Source of the DNA: Massilia phyllostachyos
GTDB taxonomy: Bacteria > Pseudomonadota > Gammaproteobacteria > Burkholderiales > Burkholderiaceae_D
Direction of reading: 5' to 3'
DNA: 64,000 nt
Assembly: GCF_021044825.1 (NCBI RefSeq)
Contig: NZ_JAJNOC010000003.1
Coordinates: forward strand, 372,001 to 436,000
In this document: positions 43,087-51,591 of the stretch, piece by piece
Position numbering within the stretch: the stretch's first letter is position 1
How the letters are laid out: each line of letters opens with the position of its first letter
Notes under the pieces: model-generated
The model's database searches: none
Told to the model about the DNA's origin: nothing
What the model saw: the letters and a program-made list of their open reading frames with translations, nothing else
Made by a program: the position numbers and the translations under genes

Positions 43087-43117
43087 AAAATGGCGCCTCG
43101 CGAGGCGCCATTTTTTT
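43087..43117. terminator. Bidirectional terminator
   Basis: A perfect palindrome with half-site AAAATGGCGCCTCG, followed by a T-run on the plus strand and, by symmetry, on the minus strand. It lies between the DUF3016 gene and the convergent exported-protein gene and can serve both. Confidence 0.85.
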
Positions 43118-43138
43118 GGGTGCCGCCGGGCTGGAACC

Positions 43139-44200
43139 TTACGGCGCCTTCTTCTCGATCCGGCTCGCGGCTGCGGCGAGCGGGTCGCGCACCGTGTAGT
43201 CGGACGGCACGGTGAACAGCGCGGCGGCCGGTTCCTCGCGCTTCAGCTCTTCCAGGCGCAGCACGTTGTCGCCGGCGCGCGGGTCGCTGCGCTTCTGGTA
43301 GACCACGACCTGCAGCTCGGGCGAGGTCCAGGTCTCGGTGCTGACCACGATCGGGTGGCGGTTGCCGATCTCGCCGGCCGGGATCTCGTAGCTGCGTTCG
43401 CTGCCATTCGCCTTCACGCCGTTGAATTCGCGGGTGCCCAGGTCCTTGGTTTCCCACTTGCGCTTGTCGAGGGAGCTCTCGAGCGCCGGTCCGAGCTGGG
43501 TGGCGAGCAGGGGGCCGAGGCCGGGCTGGGCGATGCGGATGCTGATGTCCCTGGACTCGCCGTCGGCGCCGCCGCTGCGCTCGATCCGCTTGACGATCAC
43601 GCGTTCGCCATCGGCCAGCTTGCCGTCCCGGCGCAGCGTCTCGACATGAACGCGCGCCCCTTCGGCGGCGACCCGTGCCTGGGCCCCGGCCGCCCGCGCC
43701 GCGCCGGCGGCCACGCGCGCTTCGCCGGACGCCTCGCGCGCCTGCAGGCGGGCCGCGATCGCGGCCGCGTTCGGCGCCGCAATCCTGGTGGCGCGCTTGT
43801 CGCGCGGACGCAGGATGTAGCGCACGCCCGCGACCGGGTCGTTGATGATCACGCTCACTACCTCATTCTTGGCATTGCGGGTTTCGGTCCGGGTGCGGCC
43901 GGCGCTGTCGCGGTAGCTCATCGAGGTGGTCTTGTTGACGATCTGGTTGCCGTCGCCGAGCGTCTGGGTACGCTCGGACACCATCTCGGCGCTGTAGGGC
44001 GCATTCTTGACCAGCTTGCCCGAGCCCAGGTGCAGGAAGGCGGCGTTGCCGTCGAGGCTGATGATGTGTTCGGGCTGCAGCCCGTCGGTGCTGCGCGTCA
44101 CGATACGCTGCACCTGTTCGCCGATCTCCAGCTCCTCGGCCAGGGCCGGCGCGAAGGCGCAGGCCAGCAGTACTGCAATCAGGATCTTCTTGCTTGTCAT
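43139..44200 (-). CDS. Exported protein linked to an ECF sigma factor locus
   Basis: A 353-residue precursor with a signal peptide (about 1-21, ending APALAEE). The conserved-looking N-terminal part contains NAPYSAEMVSERTQTLGDGN and SYRDSAGRTRTETRN, then IINDPVAGVRYILRPRDK. A central Ala/Arg-rich helix (about 150-190) separates it from a C-terminal domain. No named domain recognised. It starts 32 bp after the probable anti-sigma gene with AGAGGAAACC upstream, so it is likely the last gene of the sigma operon and perhaps its envelope target. Confidence 0.75.
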   Translation of the reverse strand: MTSKKILIAVLLACAFAPALAEELEIGEQVQRIVTRSTDGLQPEHIISLDGNAAFLHLGSGKLVKNAPYSAEMVSERTQTLGDGNQIVNKTTSMSYRDSAGRTRTETRNAKNEVVSVIINDPVAGVRYILRPRDKRATRIAAPNAAAIAARLQAREASGEARVAAGAARAAGAQARVAAEGARVHVETLRRDGKLADGERVIVKRIERSGGADGESRDISIRIAQPGLGPLLATQLGPALESSLDKRKWETKDLGTREFNGVKANGSERSYEIPAGEIGNRHPIVVSTETWTSPELQVVVYQKRSDPRAGDNVLRLEELKREEPAAALFTVPSDYTVRDPLAAAASRIEKKAP

Positions 44201-44232
44201 GGTTTCCTCTCGTGGGTGGGCGTTACAGGGTG

Positions 44233-44730
44233 TCAGTTGATCGAGCTGAGCCGCACGGCCAGCGGCTGGCCGTCGGCGGCGACCAGCATCTCGGCGCGCA
44301 CGGTGTCGGCCGCGTTATCGGGGCTGAGCGGCAGGCCCAGCGGGGCCAGCGCCGTGCGCGGCACCTCGGCCTCGACCAGGCGCGCGTCCGGCTCGGCCTC
44401 GATGCGTTCGAGCGAGTCGAGGGCGACGAAGGCGCCGCCGCCCTCGATGCCGCCGATGCCGATGACTGGGGGGCCGCTGACCTCGATGGCCTGGTGCGGC
44501 GACAGCGCCAGCAGCACGGCCACCACCGTCAGCGAGCACAGCGCGCCGGCGGCGCCCCATTGCGGCAGGCTGAGAAAACCGTGCCAGGGCCGCTTCGGCG
44601 GGAACTGGCGCCCGAAGGCCTGCATCAGCTCCTTTTCGACGCAGCGCGGGGTATCGAGGCCGGCCAGTTCATCGCGCAGCGCAGCGAAGCAGGGCGCGAG
44701 CGGGTCGGGAATATTGTCCTTGGTGTCCAT
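44233..44730 (-). CDS. Probable anti-sigma factor (single transmembrane helix)
   Basis: A 165-residue protein. The N-terminal cytoplasmic part (about 1-50) is followed by one transmembrane helix (about 55-80: WGAAGALCSLTVVAVLLALSP) and a periplasmic tail. It sits 10 bp downstream of an ECF sigma gene with GAAGGAAACG upstream. The topology and position are those of a membrane anti-sigma factor. No HxxxCxxC zinc motif is present, so it would not be a ZAS-type. The call rests on context. Confidence 0.7.
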   Translation of the reverse strand: MDTKDNIPDPLAPCFAALRDELAGLDTPRCVEKELMQAFGRQFPPKRPWHGFLSLPQWGAAGALCSLTVVAVLLALSPHQAIEVSGPPVIGIGGIEGGGAFVALDSLERIEAEPDARLVEAEVPRTALAPLGLPLSPDNAADTVRAEMLVAADGQPLAVRLSSIN

Positions 44731-44740
44731 ATCGTTTCCT

Positions 44741-45355
44741 TCAATGCGTGAGGCATGGCGGCCGCGCCGCGGGGGCGTGCGCCTGGAGGCGCCTGGCCAG
44801 GGCAGCGCGGCCGCGCGACAGGCGCGAGCGCACGGTGCCGATGTCGACCTGGCAGATCGCGGCGATCTCCAGGTAGGACAGCTCATGCAGTTCGAACAGG
44901 ATGACCACGTCGCGGTAGTGCGGCGCCAGCTGGGCCAGCGCGCGCCGCACCTCCTCGGCGGTCTCGTTGCCGAGCAGGCGCGCCAGCGGCTCGGCGCCTT
45001 CGCAGGGCAGGTCGCGTTCCACACCTTCGCCGTCGTCCTCGCCCGGATCGGGCAAGGCCACGTGGCGTCCGCGGCCTTCTTCGACCTTCAGGATCAGCTT
45101 GCGGGCCACGCCGAACAGGAAGTGCTGCAACTGCCCGCGCAGCGGGTCGAAGTGCAGGCGCCCGGTGAGCAGGCCCATGAAGGCTTCCTGCACCACGTCG
45201 GCGGCCGTGTCGCTCGAGCCGCAGCGCATCAGGGCGTAGCGGAAGAGCGGGCCCTGGTGGCGCCGGTACAGCGCCGTGAAGGCATCGGCGCGGCCGGCAT
45301 GCATCCGCTGCAGCAGTTCGGTGTCGAGGGGTTCGGTGGTGGTCATGGTCGTCAT
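44741..45355 (-). CDS. ECF-type RNA polymerase sigma factor
   Basis: A 204-residue sigma-70 family member. Region 2 is visible in FTALYRRHQGPLFRYALMRCG with AADVVQEAFMGLL, and region 4 in LAQLAPHYRDVVILFELHELSYLEIAAICQV followed by GTVRSRLSRGRAALARRL. An acidic insert (DPGEDDGEGVERD) links the two. A start at 45355 precedes region 2 sensibly, and the open frame to 45436 is unsupported. It is presumably held by the protein encoded next, and it may autoregulate. Confidence 0.9.
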   Translation of the reverse strand: MTTMTTTEPLDTELLQRMHAGRADAFTALYRRHQGPLFRYALMRCGSSDTAADVVQEAFMGLLTGRLHFDPLRGQLQHFLFGVARKLILKVEEGRGRHVALPDPGEDDGEGVERDLPCEGAEPLARLLGNETAEEVRRALAQLAPHYRDVVILFELHELSYLEIAAICQVDIGTVRSRLSRGRAALARRLQAHAPAARPPCLTH

Positions 45356-45499
45356 CTTTACCTGTATTCCGGCGAGACGAGCGAAAAGTTCCAGGAATGT
45401 TGAAGGACACCACCGGTGGGGGAAGTGACGGTCCACCCGTATCGCGCGCAGCGGAAGCTTTCTATACTTTTTTCTTTATAGAAATGAGTGAGTGAGATC

Positions 45500-45958
45500 A
45501 TGACCTATCTGTGCAAGACCATCGCCGCCCTGTTGCTTTCCCTTGGCGCCACTGCCTGGGCCGGGACGGCGGATGCCCATTTCCTCCTGAGCCCGGCCCT
45601 GGTGCAGAAAACCAAGGCCGCCTATGCCACACTGGAACAGGCCGGCCTGGCGGAGCAGAGCGAGGAAGAGGAGGCGGAAGACGCCCGCTACCGCAAGAAC
45701 GGCGAACTGCCGGTGGAACGGTTCATCCAGTCGGTCGAAAAACGTCCTGGCGCCAAAAGTATCGTTGCCAGGCACGGCCTGTCGACCAAGGAATTCGGCC
45801 TGGCGACCTATGCCTTGATCGACGCCTCGCTCTACCTGGCGATCGAGAAGATGTCGAGCCAGGTCGAGGCCGCCAAGACCCTGAGCAAGATGACCCGCGA
45901 GCAGCAGGCGAACATCGTGCTGGTGCGCAAGCTCGGCCCGGCGGCAGCGATGCGCTGA
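45500..45958 (+). CDS. Exported hypothetical protein
   Basis: A 152-residue precursor with a signal peptide (about 1-26, ending WAGTADA) followed by a helical domain with an acidic segment (EQSEEEEAEDARYR). It has no cysteines after the signal peptide and no recognisable domain. It starts at the ATG 45500; a GTG at 45488 is in frame but less likely. It lies 40 bp before the next exported protein, which may share its transcript. Function unknown. Confidence 0.75.
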   Translation: MTYLCKTIAALLLSLGATAWAGTADAHFLLSPALVQKTKAAYATLEQAGLAEQSEEEEAEDARYRKNGELPVERFIQSVEKRPGAKSIVARHGLSTKEFGLATYALIDASLYLAIEKMSSQVEAAKTLSKMTREQQANIVLVRKLGPAAAMR

Positions 45959-45998
45959 CCGGCTCCCTCTGACAATCGATGAATGGAAACTATCAGCT

Positions 45999-46430
45999 AT
46001 GAAATATCTTCAATGGATACTGTTGGCCCTGTGCGGATTTTTCGCCCAGCAGGAGGCCGAGGCGCAATCGCTGGAGCAGCTGCGCAGCCTGGGGAACCTG
46101 GCAAGCGGGATGGGTGGCGTGAAAGTGCCGGGCCTGGGTAGGGTGGGACGCTCGACCGCGAACAGCGCCAGCGACCCGATCTTCGGCAAGGCGCGCATCG
46201 AGGCGCGCGGCTACCTGGAAGAGGCGCCGGAATATTGGCCGTGGAAAGTGACGGACGGGTATATTGCGCGCGACAAGACCGGCTGCCCCTTCTTTTACGC
46301 GAACGGCGAGTCGCGCTTTGTGTACAGCATGGACCGCTTCGAAGAGAAGGTCGATGGCAGGTGGGTGGAGCTGGACAAGAAGAAGCTCGCGGCTGAGGTG
46401 CCGCGGCATTGCACGGGCGGTGGCGGCTGA
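45999..46430 (+). CDS. Exported hypothetical protein
   Basis: A 143-residue precursor with a signal peptide (about 1-22, ending AEAQSLEQ). The mature part has a Gly/Ser-rich linker (LASGMGGVKVPGLGRVGRST) and a C-terminal domain with two Cys (GCPFFYANG and RHCTGGGG) that may form a disulphide. No family recognised. Ribosome-binding site is weak (GGAA, long spacing). Possibly co-transcribed with the preceding exported protein. Confidence 0.68.
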   Translation: MKYLQWILLALCGFFAQQEAEAQSLEQLRSLGNLASGMGGVKVPGLGRVGRSTANSASDPIFGKARIEARGYLEEAPEYWPWKVTDGYIARDKTGCPFFYANGESRFVYSMDRFEEKVDGRWVELDKKKLAAEVPRHCTGGGG

Positions 46431-46474
46431 GGTACGGGGCGCTGGGCAGATCAAGCACTGCGGCGGGTGCGGCC

Positions 46475-46918
46475 TCAGTCGATCCAGTTGACGCGGTCGA
46501 ACTTGTTCTGGAAATCTTCCGGCATCGCCACGACCTGGCTCGACTTGTAGTTGAAGAACACGAAGCCGGACTTGGCCATCGCGATCAGCTTGCGGTCGCG
46601 CGGGCGGGTGATGCGGAAGATGATGTCGCCGCCGTACTTGTTGAAATCCATGACGCCGACTTCGAACAGCAGCTGGTCGCGCGCATGCGCTTCGGCTTTA
46701 TAGGTGGTGGCCAGGTCGGTCACGATGATGCCGGTGCCGTCGCGCTCGGTCTCGGCGACGCCGAACTCGAACAGGAACCGCGCCCGCGCCTCGGAGATCA
46801 TCGAGATCATCGAGTCGTTGCCGAGGTGATTCGCGGCATTGATGTCGGTGACCCGCACCGACATCGGGGTGGAGTAATAGAACTGGTCTTCGGGGAAGGA
46901 GAGCTGTAAGCGTGCCAT
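46475..46918 (-). CDS. Hotdog-fold acyl-CoA thioesterase
   Basis: A 147-residue 4HBT-like thioesterase. It shows VRVTDINAANHLGNDSMISMI, where the catalytic region matches the D(x)nHxxN hotdog pattern, and a C-terminal strand IFRITRPRDRKLIAMAKSGFVFFNY. Such proteins cleave short- or medium-chain acyl-CoA. The specific substrate is unknown. Transcribed separately; the convergent exported gene ends 45 bp away. Confidence 0.88.
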   Translation of the reverse strand: MARLQLSFPEDQFYYSTPMSVRVTDINAANHLGNDSMISMISEARARFLFEFGVAETERDGTGIIVTDLATTYKAEAHARDQLLFEVGVMDFNKYGGDIIFRITRPRDRKLIAMAKSGFVFFNYKSSQVVAMPEDFQNKFDRVNWID

Positions 46919-46934
46919 CCCGCCATTCTAAACG

Positions 46935-48404
46935 CTATGGCGCGGCGCGCACGATTTTATGGACGCTGCCGCGCGAGCTCAGCAGATACAGCTCTCCCTG
47001 GCCGTCCCGCCCGAAGGAAACGACGTTGCCGATGGCGCCGATGTCCCAGTCGCGCTGCTCGGTGATGTTGCCGCCGCTGGCGAGGAAGCTCTTCAGGTAG
47101 CCGCGGCAGTAATCCGAATAGAAGTACCTGCCGGCCAGGCCGGGGATCGCGCTGCCGCGGTAGACGAAGCCGCCCGTGATCGAGCAGCCGTTGGCGTCGT
47201 TCGCGCCGTGGTCGTATTCGAAGACGGGCAGCGTAAGGCCAGTGCGGTCGCAGGTCGCCGCGTTGTAGCACAGCGTGCCCTCCATCGTGTTCCAGCCATA
47301 GTTCAGGCCTGCCGCGTCGGCACCCTGCACGTTGACCTCTTCGCGCCGGTCCTGGCCGACGTCGCTGAGGTAGAGCTGGCTGCCGTCGAAGCTGAAGCGC
47401 CACGGGTTGCGCAGGCCCGACGCCCAGATCTCGGCGCGCCGTCCGGGCTGGTTCGCATACGGGTTGCCGGCCGGGATGGCGTAGGGTTGGCCGGGGGCGG
47501 CGCCGCGCACGTCGATGCGCAGGAGTTTGCCCAGCAGCGCGTTCAGGTTCTGGCCGTTGCCGGACGGGTCGCCGGCGCCGCCCCCATCACCCGTGCCCAG
47601 GTAGAGGTAGCCGTCCGGGCCGAAGGTGACCTGCCCGCCGAAGTGGTTGGTGAAGTTCGGGTGGGCGACGCGCAGGATCACCAGGCCGGACGTCGGGTCG
47701 GCCAGGTTCGGGTTGCTGCCGGCAGTGAAGCGCTCGATGACGATGTTCTGCTGCTGGTCGGTGTAGTAGAGGTAGAAGTAGCCGTTGCTGGCGAACTGCG
47801 GGTCGAAGGCCATCGACAGCAGGCCGCCTTCGCCGCCGGTGAACACGCGCGCGCCGATGTCGAGGAAGGGAATGGCCAGGGTGCTGCCGTTCTCGACGAT
47901 GCGCACGCGCCCGGGGCGCTCGAGCACGAACAGGCGCGTGTCGCCCGTGGGCGCGGTGAGCCAGGTTGGGTTGTCGAGGTTGGCCACGACTTCGCTCAGC
48001 GCGATGTTCACGTCCACGCTGCCGTAGCTGACGCTGGCGCTGACGGTGCCGCCCGCAGTGACGACCGCGCTCTGGGTGGCGGGCGAGGGCGAGTAGACGA
48101 CCCGGCCGACGGTCACTGGCGCGGCGGCGACGCTATAGGTGCCGGCGGCCAGGTTCGCCAGGGTTTGCGAGCCGGTCAGGTCTTGCTGGTAGTTGTTGGG
48201 GCCGGTGACGCGGATCGAGGGCGTGGCGCCGGCAGGCAGGCCGCTGGCGACGACGGCCAGGTTGCCGGTGGTGGCTGCCGGCGGCGTGGGCGCCGGGCCG
48301 GGTGTGCCGGGGCTGCCGCCACCGCCGCCGCAGGCGGACAGCAGGGCAAGGAGCGCCAGCATCGGCACGACGATCAAGACATTGCGCATACGTTCGGACA
48401 GCAT
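46935..48404 (-). CDS. Lipoprotein PQQ-dependent sugar dehydrogenase-like beta-propeller
   Basis: A 489-residue precursor. The lipobox is LLALLSAC near residues 20-27, followed by a Gly-rich stretch. A small beta-rich N-terminal domain (about 45-140, GNLAVVASGLPAGATPSIRV) precedes a six-blade propeller of the soluble glucose/sorbosone dehydrogenase family (LDNPTWLTAPTGDTRLFVLE, then DGYLYLGTGDGGGAGDP and GLRNPWRFSFD). PQQ binding is inferred from family, and many members are not proven dehydrogenases. The ATG at 48404 has GGAGG and is preferred to the longer frame. Confidence 0.85.
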   Translation of the reverse strand: MLSERMRNVLIVVPMLALLALLSACGGGGGSPGTPGPAPTPPAATTGNLAVVASGLPAGATPSIRVTGPNNYQQDLTGSQTLANLAAGTYSVAAAPVTVGRVVYSPSPATQSAVVTAGGTVSASVSYGSVDVNIALSEVVANLDNPTWLTAPTGDTRLFVLERPGRVRIVENGSTLAIPFLDIGARVFTGGEGGLLSMAFDPQFASNGYFYLYYTDQQQNIVIERFTAGSNPNLADPTSGLVILRVAHPNFTNHFGGQVTFGPDGYLYLGTGDGGGAGDPSGNGQNLNALLGKLLRIDVRGAAPGQPYAIPAGNPYANQPGRRAEIWASGLRNPWRFSFDGSQLYLSDVGQDRREEVNVQGADAAGLNYGWNTMEGTLCYNAATCDRTGLTLPVFEYDHGANDANGCSITGGFVYRGSAIPGLAGRYFYSDYCRGYLKSFLASGGNITEQRDWDIGAIGNVVSFGRDGQGELYLLSSRGSVHKIVRAAP

Positions 48405-48472
48405 CCCGGCCTCCATCGCGTTCAACTTGTCAGGCTATTCTGCCAGCGAAGTCGTGCGCATGCACGCACGGC

Positions 48473-49768
48473 TCAGCGGGTCAGGCGATAGATCAGCAAG
48501 GCTGCGCGAATGGCGGAACTTTCCAGGGATTTGAGGTCCACGCGCTCGTCCGGTCCGTGGGCGCCGCTGCCGCCCGCGCCCAGGCCGTCCAGGCTGTCGA
48601 TCAGCGGCGCGACGAACTGGATGTCGCCGGCGCCGCGCGATTCCGGCGGGACCATGCCCACCATACCCAGCCCGGCATCCACGCTGGCTTGCGAATACCG
48701 GGCAAGCAGCGCGAGATTCCCGGGCGTGACCGCCATCGGTGGATAGGAATCGCGGAAAGTGATCTTCGCGTCGGTCCCCGGCAGGTGCTGCTCGACGATC
48801 GCGCGCATGCGCGCCTGGGCGCGGTCGCGCTGGGCATAGTCGAGGTAGCGCAGGTCGGCGCGCACAGTGACACGGTTGGCGATGACGTTGGTCTTGCCGG
48901 CGGCCGTGCCGCTGGCATTGGCCTCGTCGAAGGCGACCTCGGTGCCGCCCAGGATCACGCCCGGGTTGAAGGTCAGGCCCGGTTCCACCACCTCGCGCCG
49001 GAAGCCGTCGAGGATGCGCGCGGCCTCGTAAATGGCGCCATAGCCGTTGACGCCGAAAACCGACATCGAATGGCCCTGGCGGCCGGTGATGTCCAGGTCG
49101 AAGCCGGCGGTGGCGCGGCGGCCGACGGTGGCCATCGGCTGGCCATCCTTGCCGAGCGCGGCTTCGAAGCTGAGGGCGACGTCGCTGCGCTTGGCCAGTT
49201 CGACCATGTCGCGCCGCGAGACTTCGCGCGGGTAGCCGGCGTCTTCCTCGTCGCCGGTGAACAGGATCGAGATCGTGGTGTCCTCGAGTAGCCCGGCCCG
49301 CTGCAGGGCGCGCAGGGCCGCGATCACGATCACGTTGCCGCCCTTCATGTCGCTGACGCCCTGGCCGCGCGCGCTGTCGCCCTCGCGCTGCCACAGCGGG
49401 CCGGGGGCGCTGCGCTCGAACACGGTGTCGAGGTGGCCGAGCAGCAGCAGGCGCTTGCCCTTCTTGCCCGTGCGCGTCGCGACCAGGTGGCCGGCGCGCC
49501 CCATCTCCTTCGGCATGTCGATCCAGGCGGTCTTGAAGCCGAGCTTGTCGAGTTCCGCGCGGAACACGTCGCCGGTGGCGCGCACGCCGGCCAGGTTCAG
49601 GGTGCCGCTGTTGATGCGGGCGCTGCGCTCGAGCAGCTCGATCGCCTGCGGCTGCCAGGCCTGGACGCCCGCCGTGATGCGCTGCTCGGTGGGCGACAGA
49701 TTCTGCGCCTGTGCAGCGGCGCACAAGACAGTACTCAGGAGCAGAGGGAGGGCAAGCTTGCGCAGCAT
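48473..49768 (-). CDS. Exported M20-family metallopeptidase (glutamate carboxypeptidase-like)
   Basis: A 431-residue precursor with a signal peptide (about 1-21, ending CAAAQAQN). The zinc-dependent M20 fold is shown by LLLLGHLDTVFE (metal His and Asp), GQGVSDMKGGNVIVI (bridging Asp), FTGDEEDAGYPRE (catalytic and metal Glu) and a dimerisation domain with RQGHSMSVFG. It probably removes C-terminal or acylated amino acids in the periplasm. An alternative start shift of a few codons is possible; the signal peptide supports this one. Confidence 0.92.
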   Translation of the reverse strand: MLRKLALPLLLSTVLCAAAQAQNLSPTEQRITAGVQAWQPQAIELLERSARINSGTLNLAGVRATGDVFRAELDKLGFKTAWIDMPKEMGRAGHLVATRTGKKGKRLLLLGHLDTVFERSAPGPLWQREGDSARGQGVSDMKGGNVIVIAALRALQRAGLLEDTTISILFTGDEEDAGYPREVSRRDMVELAKRSDVALSFEAALGKDGQPMATVGRRATAGFDLDITGRQGHSMSVFGVNGYGAIYEAARILDGFRREVVEPGLTFNPGVILGGTEVAFDEANASGTAAGKTNVIANRVTVRADLRYLDYAQRDRAQARMRAIVEQHLPGTDAKITFRDSYPPMAVTPGNLALLARYSQASVDAGLGMVGMVPPESRGAGDIQFVAPLIDSLDGLGAGGSGAHGPDERVDLKSLESSAIRAALLIYRLTR

Positions 49769-49815
49769 GTCGGCATCCTTGGCAATGAAGAATGCACAAC
49801 TCTACTACGGATGAG

Positions 49816-50112
49816 TCAGGGCAGGGCGGGAGCGCGCATGCGGGTCTTGGCGACGATGCCGGCCGGATCGATCAGCACGACGAACTCGCTGAACCGGCCA
49901 CCGCCGGCCGGCGCCTGGTAAACCCAGGCCTCGTAGCCGCTGTCGAACACCACGCTCTTGGTCGGCCCGAAGGCGGCCAGCAATTGCGCTTTGGTGGTCG
50001 CGCCGGCCACCACGCCCTGCTGCAAGCGTTCGAGCACCACCTGCGTGCCAGGTGGCGCCGGCGTGCTGGCGCAGCCGGCCAGCAGGAGCAAGGCGAACAG
50101 GGCGCGCTTCAT
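49816..50112 (-). CDS. Small lipoprotein, BamE/SmpA-like
   Basis: A 98-residue precursor with lipobox ALLLLAGC (Cys near residue 14). The mature part contains TTKAQLLAAFGPTKSV and a later strand YEAWVYQA, the pattern of SmpA/OmlA (BamE-like) domains, whose proteins bind partner outer-membrane proteins. Its ATG overlaps the stop of the upstream gene in ATGA, so translation is coupled. It is not the housekeeping bamE by context; specific partner unknown. Confidence 0.78.
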   Translation of the reverse strand: MKRALFALLLLAGCASTPAPPGTQVVLERLQQGVVAGATTKAQLLAAFGPTKSVVFDSGYEAWVYQAPAGGGRFSEFVVLIDPAGIVAKTRMRAPALP

Positions 50113-50912
50113 TTCCCATCCTCCATATACTCGAACTCGACCAGGGTGTCGTCCGGCCAGGACGCATCCCAGATCGGCGCGTAGAAGGTGCGGTCGAGCA
50201 TCACCTGGCAGTCGCAGTATTGCAGGTCGGTCTTCGACTGCTCGCCGCCGGCGTACAGCATGTTGAAGGGCAGGGTCTCGACCCGCCCGGTCTTCGCGTC
50301 GTGCAGGCGCACCGCGAAGAGCGGGCGGTCGGCGAAGTACAGGTAGTTGCCGTTCGGGCTGCCGCAGACCTGCTCGGGCGAGGTGAGGGCGTTGTTGATC
50401 CAGGCGAACAGCGGCGAGCTGTTCGATACCAGCCCGGCCTCGACGCCGACCCGGCACTCGAGGCGCATGTCGCCCAGGCGCCGGGTGCCAAGGGGCAGGC
50501 CCGGCGTGACGATCTGGGCGCGCCAGGTCATGCTGGTGGTCTTGCGGTTGGCGAGCACGGCGGCGTCCTCGCGCAGCGCGACGTCGTTGCGCGGCAGCAC
50601 GAAGCTGTTGTCCTCGGCGACCGCGACCGGCACGCTGACGGTGTTGCCGGCCACGCGCAGGGTGATGCCGCGCATGTCGACGGTGGGCAGGCGCGGCAGC
50701 AGCTGGAAACGCAGCGGCGCGTTCGGCGCCATGGCACGCTCGCGCTCGAAGCGTTCCATGCCCCGGATCATTTTTCGATAAGATTTATCGACCGGATCGC
50801 GGGTCGATTGCACCGTGACGGTGGCGGGCTGGGTGGATTGCGCGAAGGCGGAAGTGGACAGGCCTGCGAGGCAGGCCAGCACGGGGATGACGCGGGTCAG
50901 GAGCCGCGTCAT
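50109..50912 (-). CDS. Exported protein of unknown function
   Basis: A 267-residue precursor with a signal peptide (about 1-25, ending STSAFAQ). The mature part is beta-rich with several Cys (RLECRVGVEAG, EQVCGSPNG, QYCDCQV), suggesting a periplasmic or secreted disulphide-bonded protein. No family recognised. The start at 50912 lies 4 bp after the YcbK-like gene stop, and its end overlaps the lipoprotein start, so all three form one operon and may act together in the envelope. Confidence 0.78.
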   Translation of the reverse strand: MTRLLTRVIPVLACLAGLSTSAFAQSTQPATVTVQSTRDPVDKSYRKMIRGMERFERERAMAPNAPLRFQLLPRLPTVDMRGITLRVAGNTVSVPVAVAEDNSFVLPRNDVALREDAAVLANRKTTSMTWRAQIVTPGLPLGTRRLGDMRLECRVGVEAGLVSNSSPLFAWINNALTSPEQVCGSPNGNYLYFADRPLFAVRLHDAKTGRVETLPFNMLYAGGEQSKTDLQYCDCQVMLDRTFYAPIWDASWPDDTLVEFEYMEDGK

Positions 50913-50916
50913 GGTC

Positions 50917-51456
50917 TTACCAGTAACGGACGCGGCCGGTGTCCATGTGGACGAATTGCGAGTCGGCATAGTAGCCGACGCCGCCGCCCTTGAGCGACAT
51001 GGCCGCCTTCCGCAGCATGCGCAGGTCCTGGCCCGGCAGGCGGATGTCGATCGCCTTGGCTTCCATGTGCAGGCTGTGCTTGGCCACGCCGTTGCTGTTC
51101 GCGTGCAGCTTGGCGTTCGATTCCGGCGAGCGGTAGCCGGAAATGATGTGCAGCTCCTTGTTGTTGTCCAGCTTGCCGTTGAGCTGGCTGAGCAGCAGCA
51201 TGAGTTCCGGATCCATCTCGGCCACCTTGTTGTTGCGGTGGTCGCGCAGGACCTTGTTGATGTCTTTCATGGCGTCCGGAATGAACGCGCCTTCGGCCCA
51301 GAACGTCGTGCTCAGCTTTTCGCCGGTGTGCGTGTTATACAGGCGCAGGGTACGCTCGCCGGGAGCGGCTTGTGCTGTTTTGGCAAGGGCGGGGATGCTG
51401 AGGGTGGGAGTTGCGAGGAGGAGGGAAGACTTCAGGAATGCGCGTCGTTGCATCAT
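50917..51456 (-). CDS. YcbK-like DUF882 peptidase family protein (Tat-exported)
   Basis: A 179-residue precursor with a twin-arginine signal (QRRAFLKSS). The mature domain is of the M15/D,D-carboxypeptidase-related DUF882 type: HIISGYRSPESNAKLHA, then AKHSLHMEAKAIDIRLPG and GGVGYYADSQFVHMDTGRVRYW, with conserved His and Asp ligands. Such proteins act on peptidoglycan or related murein cross-links. It is first in the operon with the unknown exported protein and the lipoprotein. Peptidase activity is inferred. Confidence 0.9.
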   Translation of the reverse strand: MMQRRAFLKSSLLLATPTLSIPALAKTAQAAPGERTLRLYNTHTGEKLSTTFWAEGAFIPDAMKDINKVLRDHRNNKVAEMDPELMLLLSQLNGKLDNNKELHIISGYRSPESNAKLHANSNGVAKHSLHMEAKAIDIRLPGQDLRMLRKAAMSLKGGGVGYYADSQFVHMDTGRVRYW

Positions 51457-51591
51457 CGGATGGAATCCTTATGAAGGTTCAACTGAAACGATGATTCTAC
51501 GCCCGTTCTTTAAAACGTGCATGGAATATGCAGGAAATCGACGAAAATAAGCCACTTTATTGACAAATTAAACAATTTTAGGAGCAATTAG

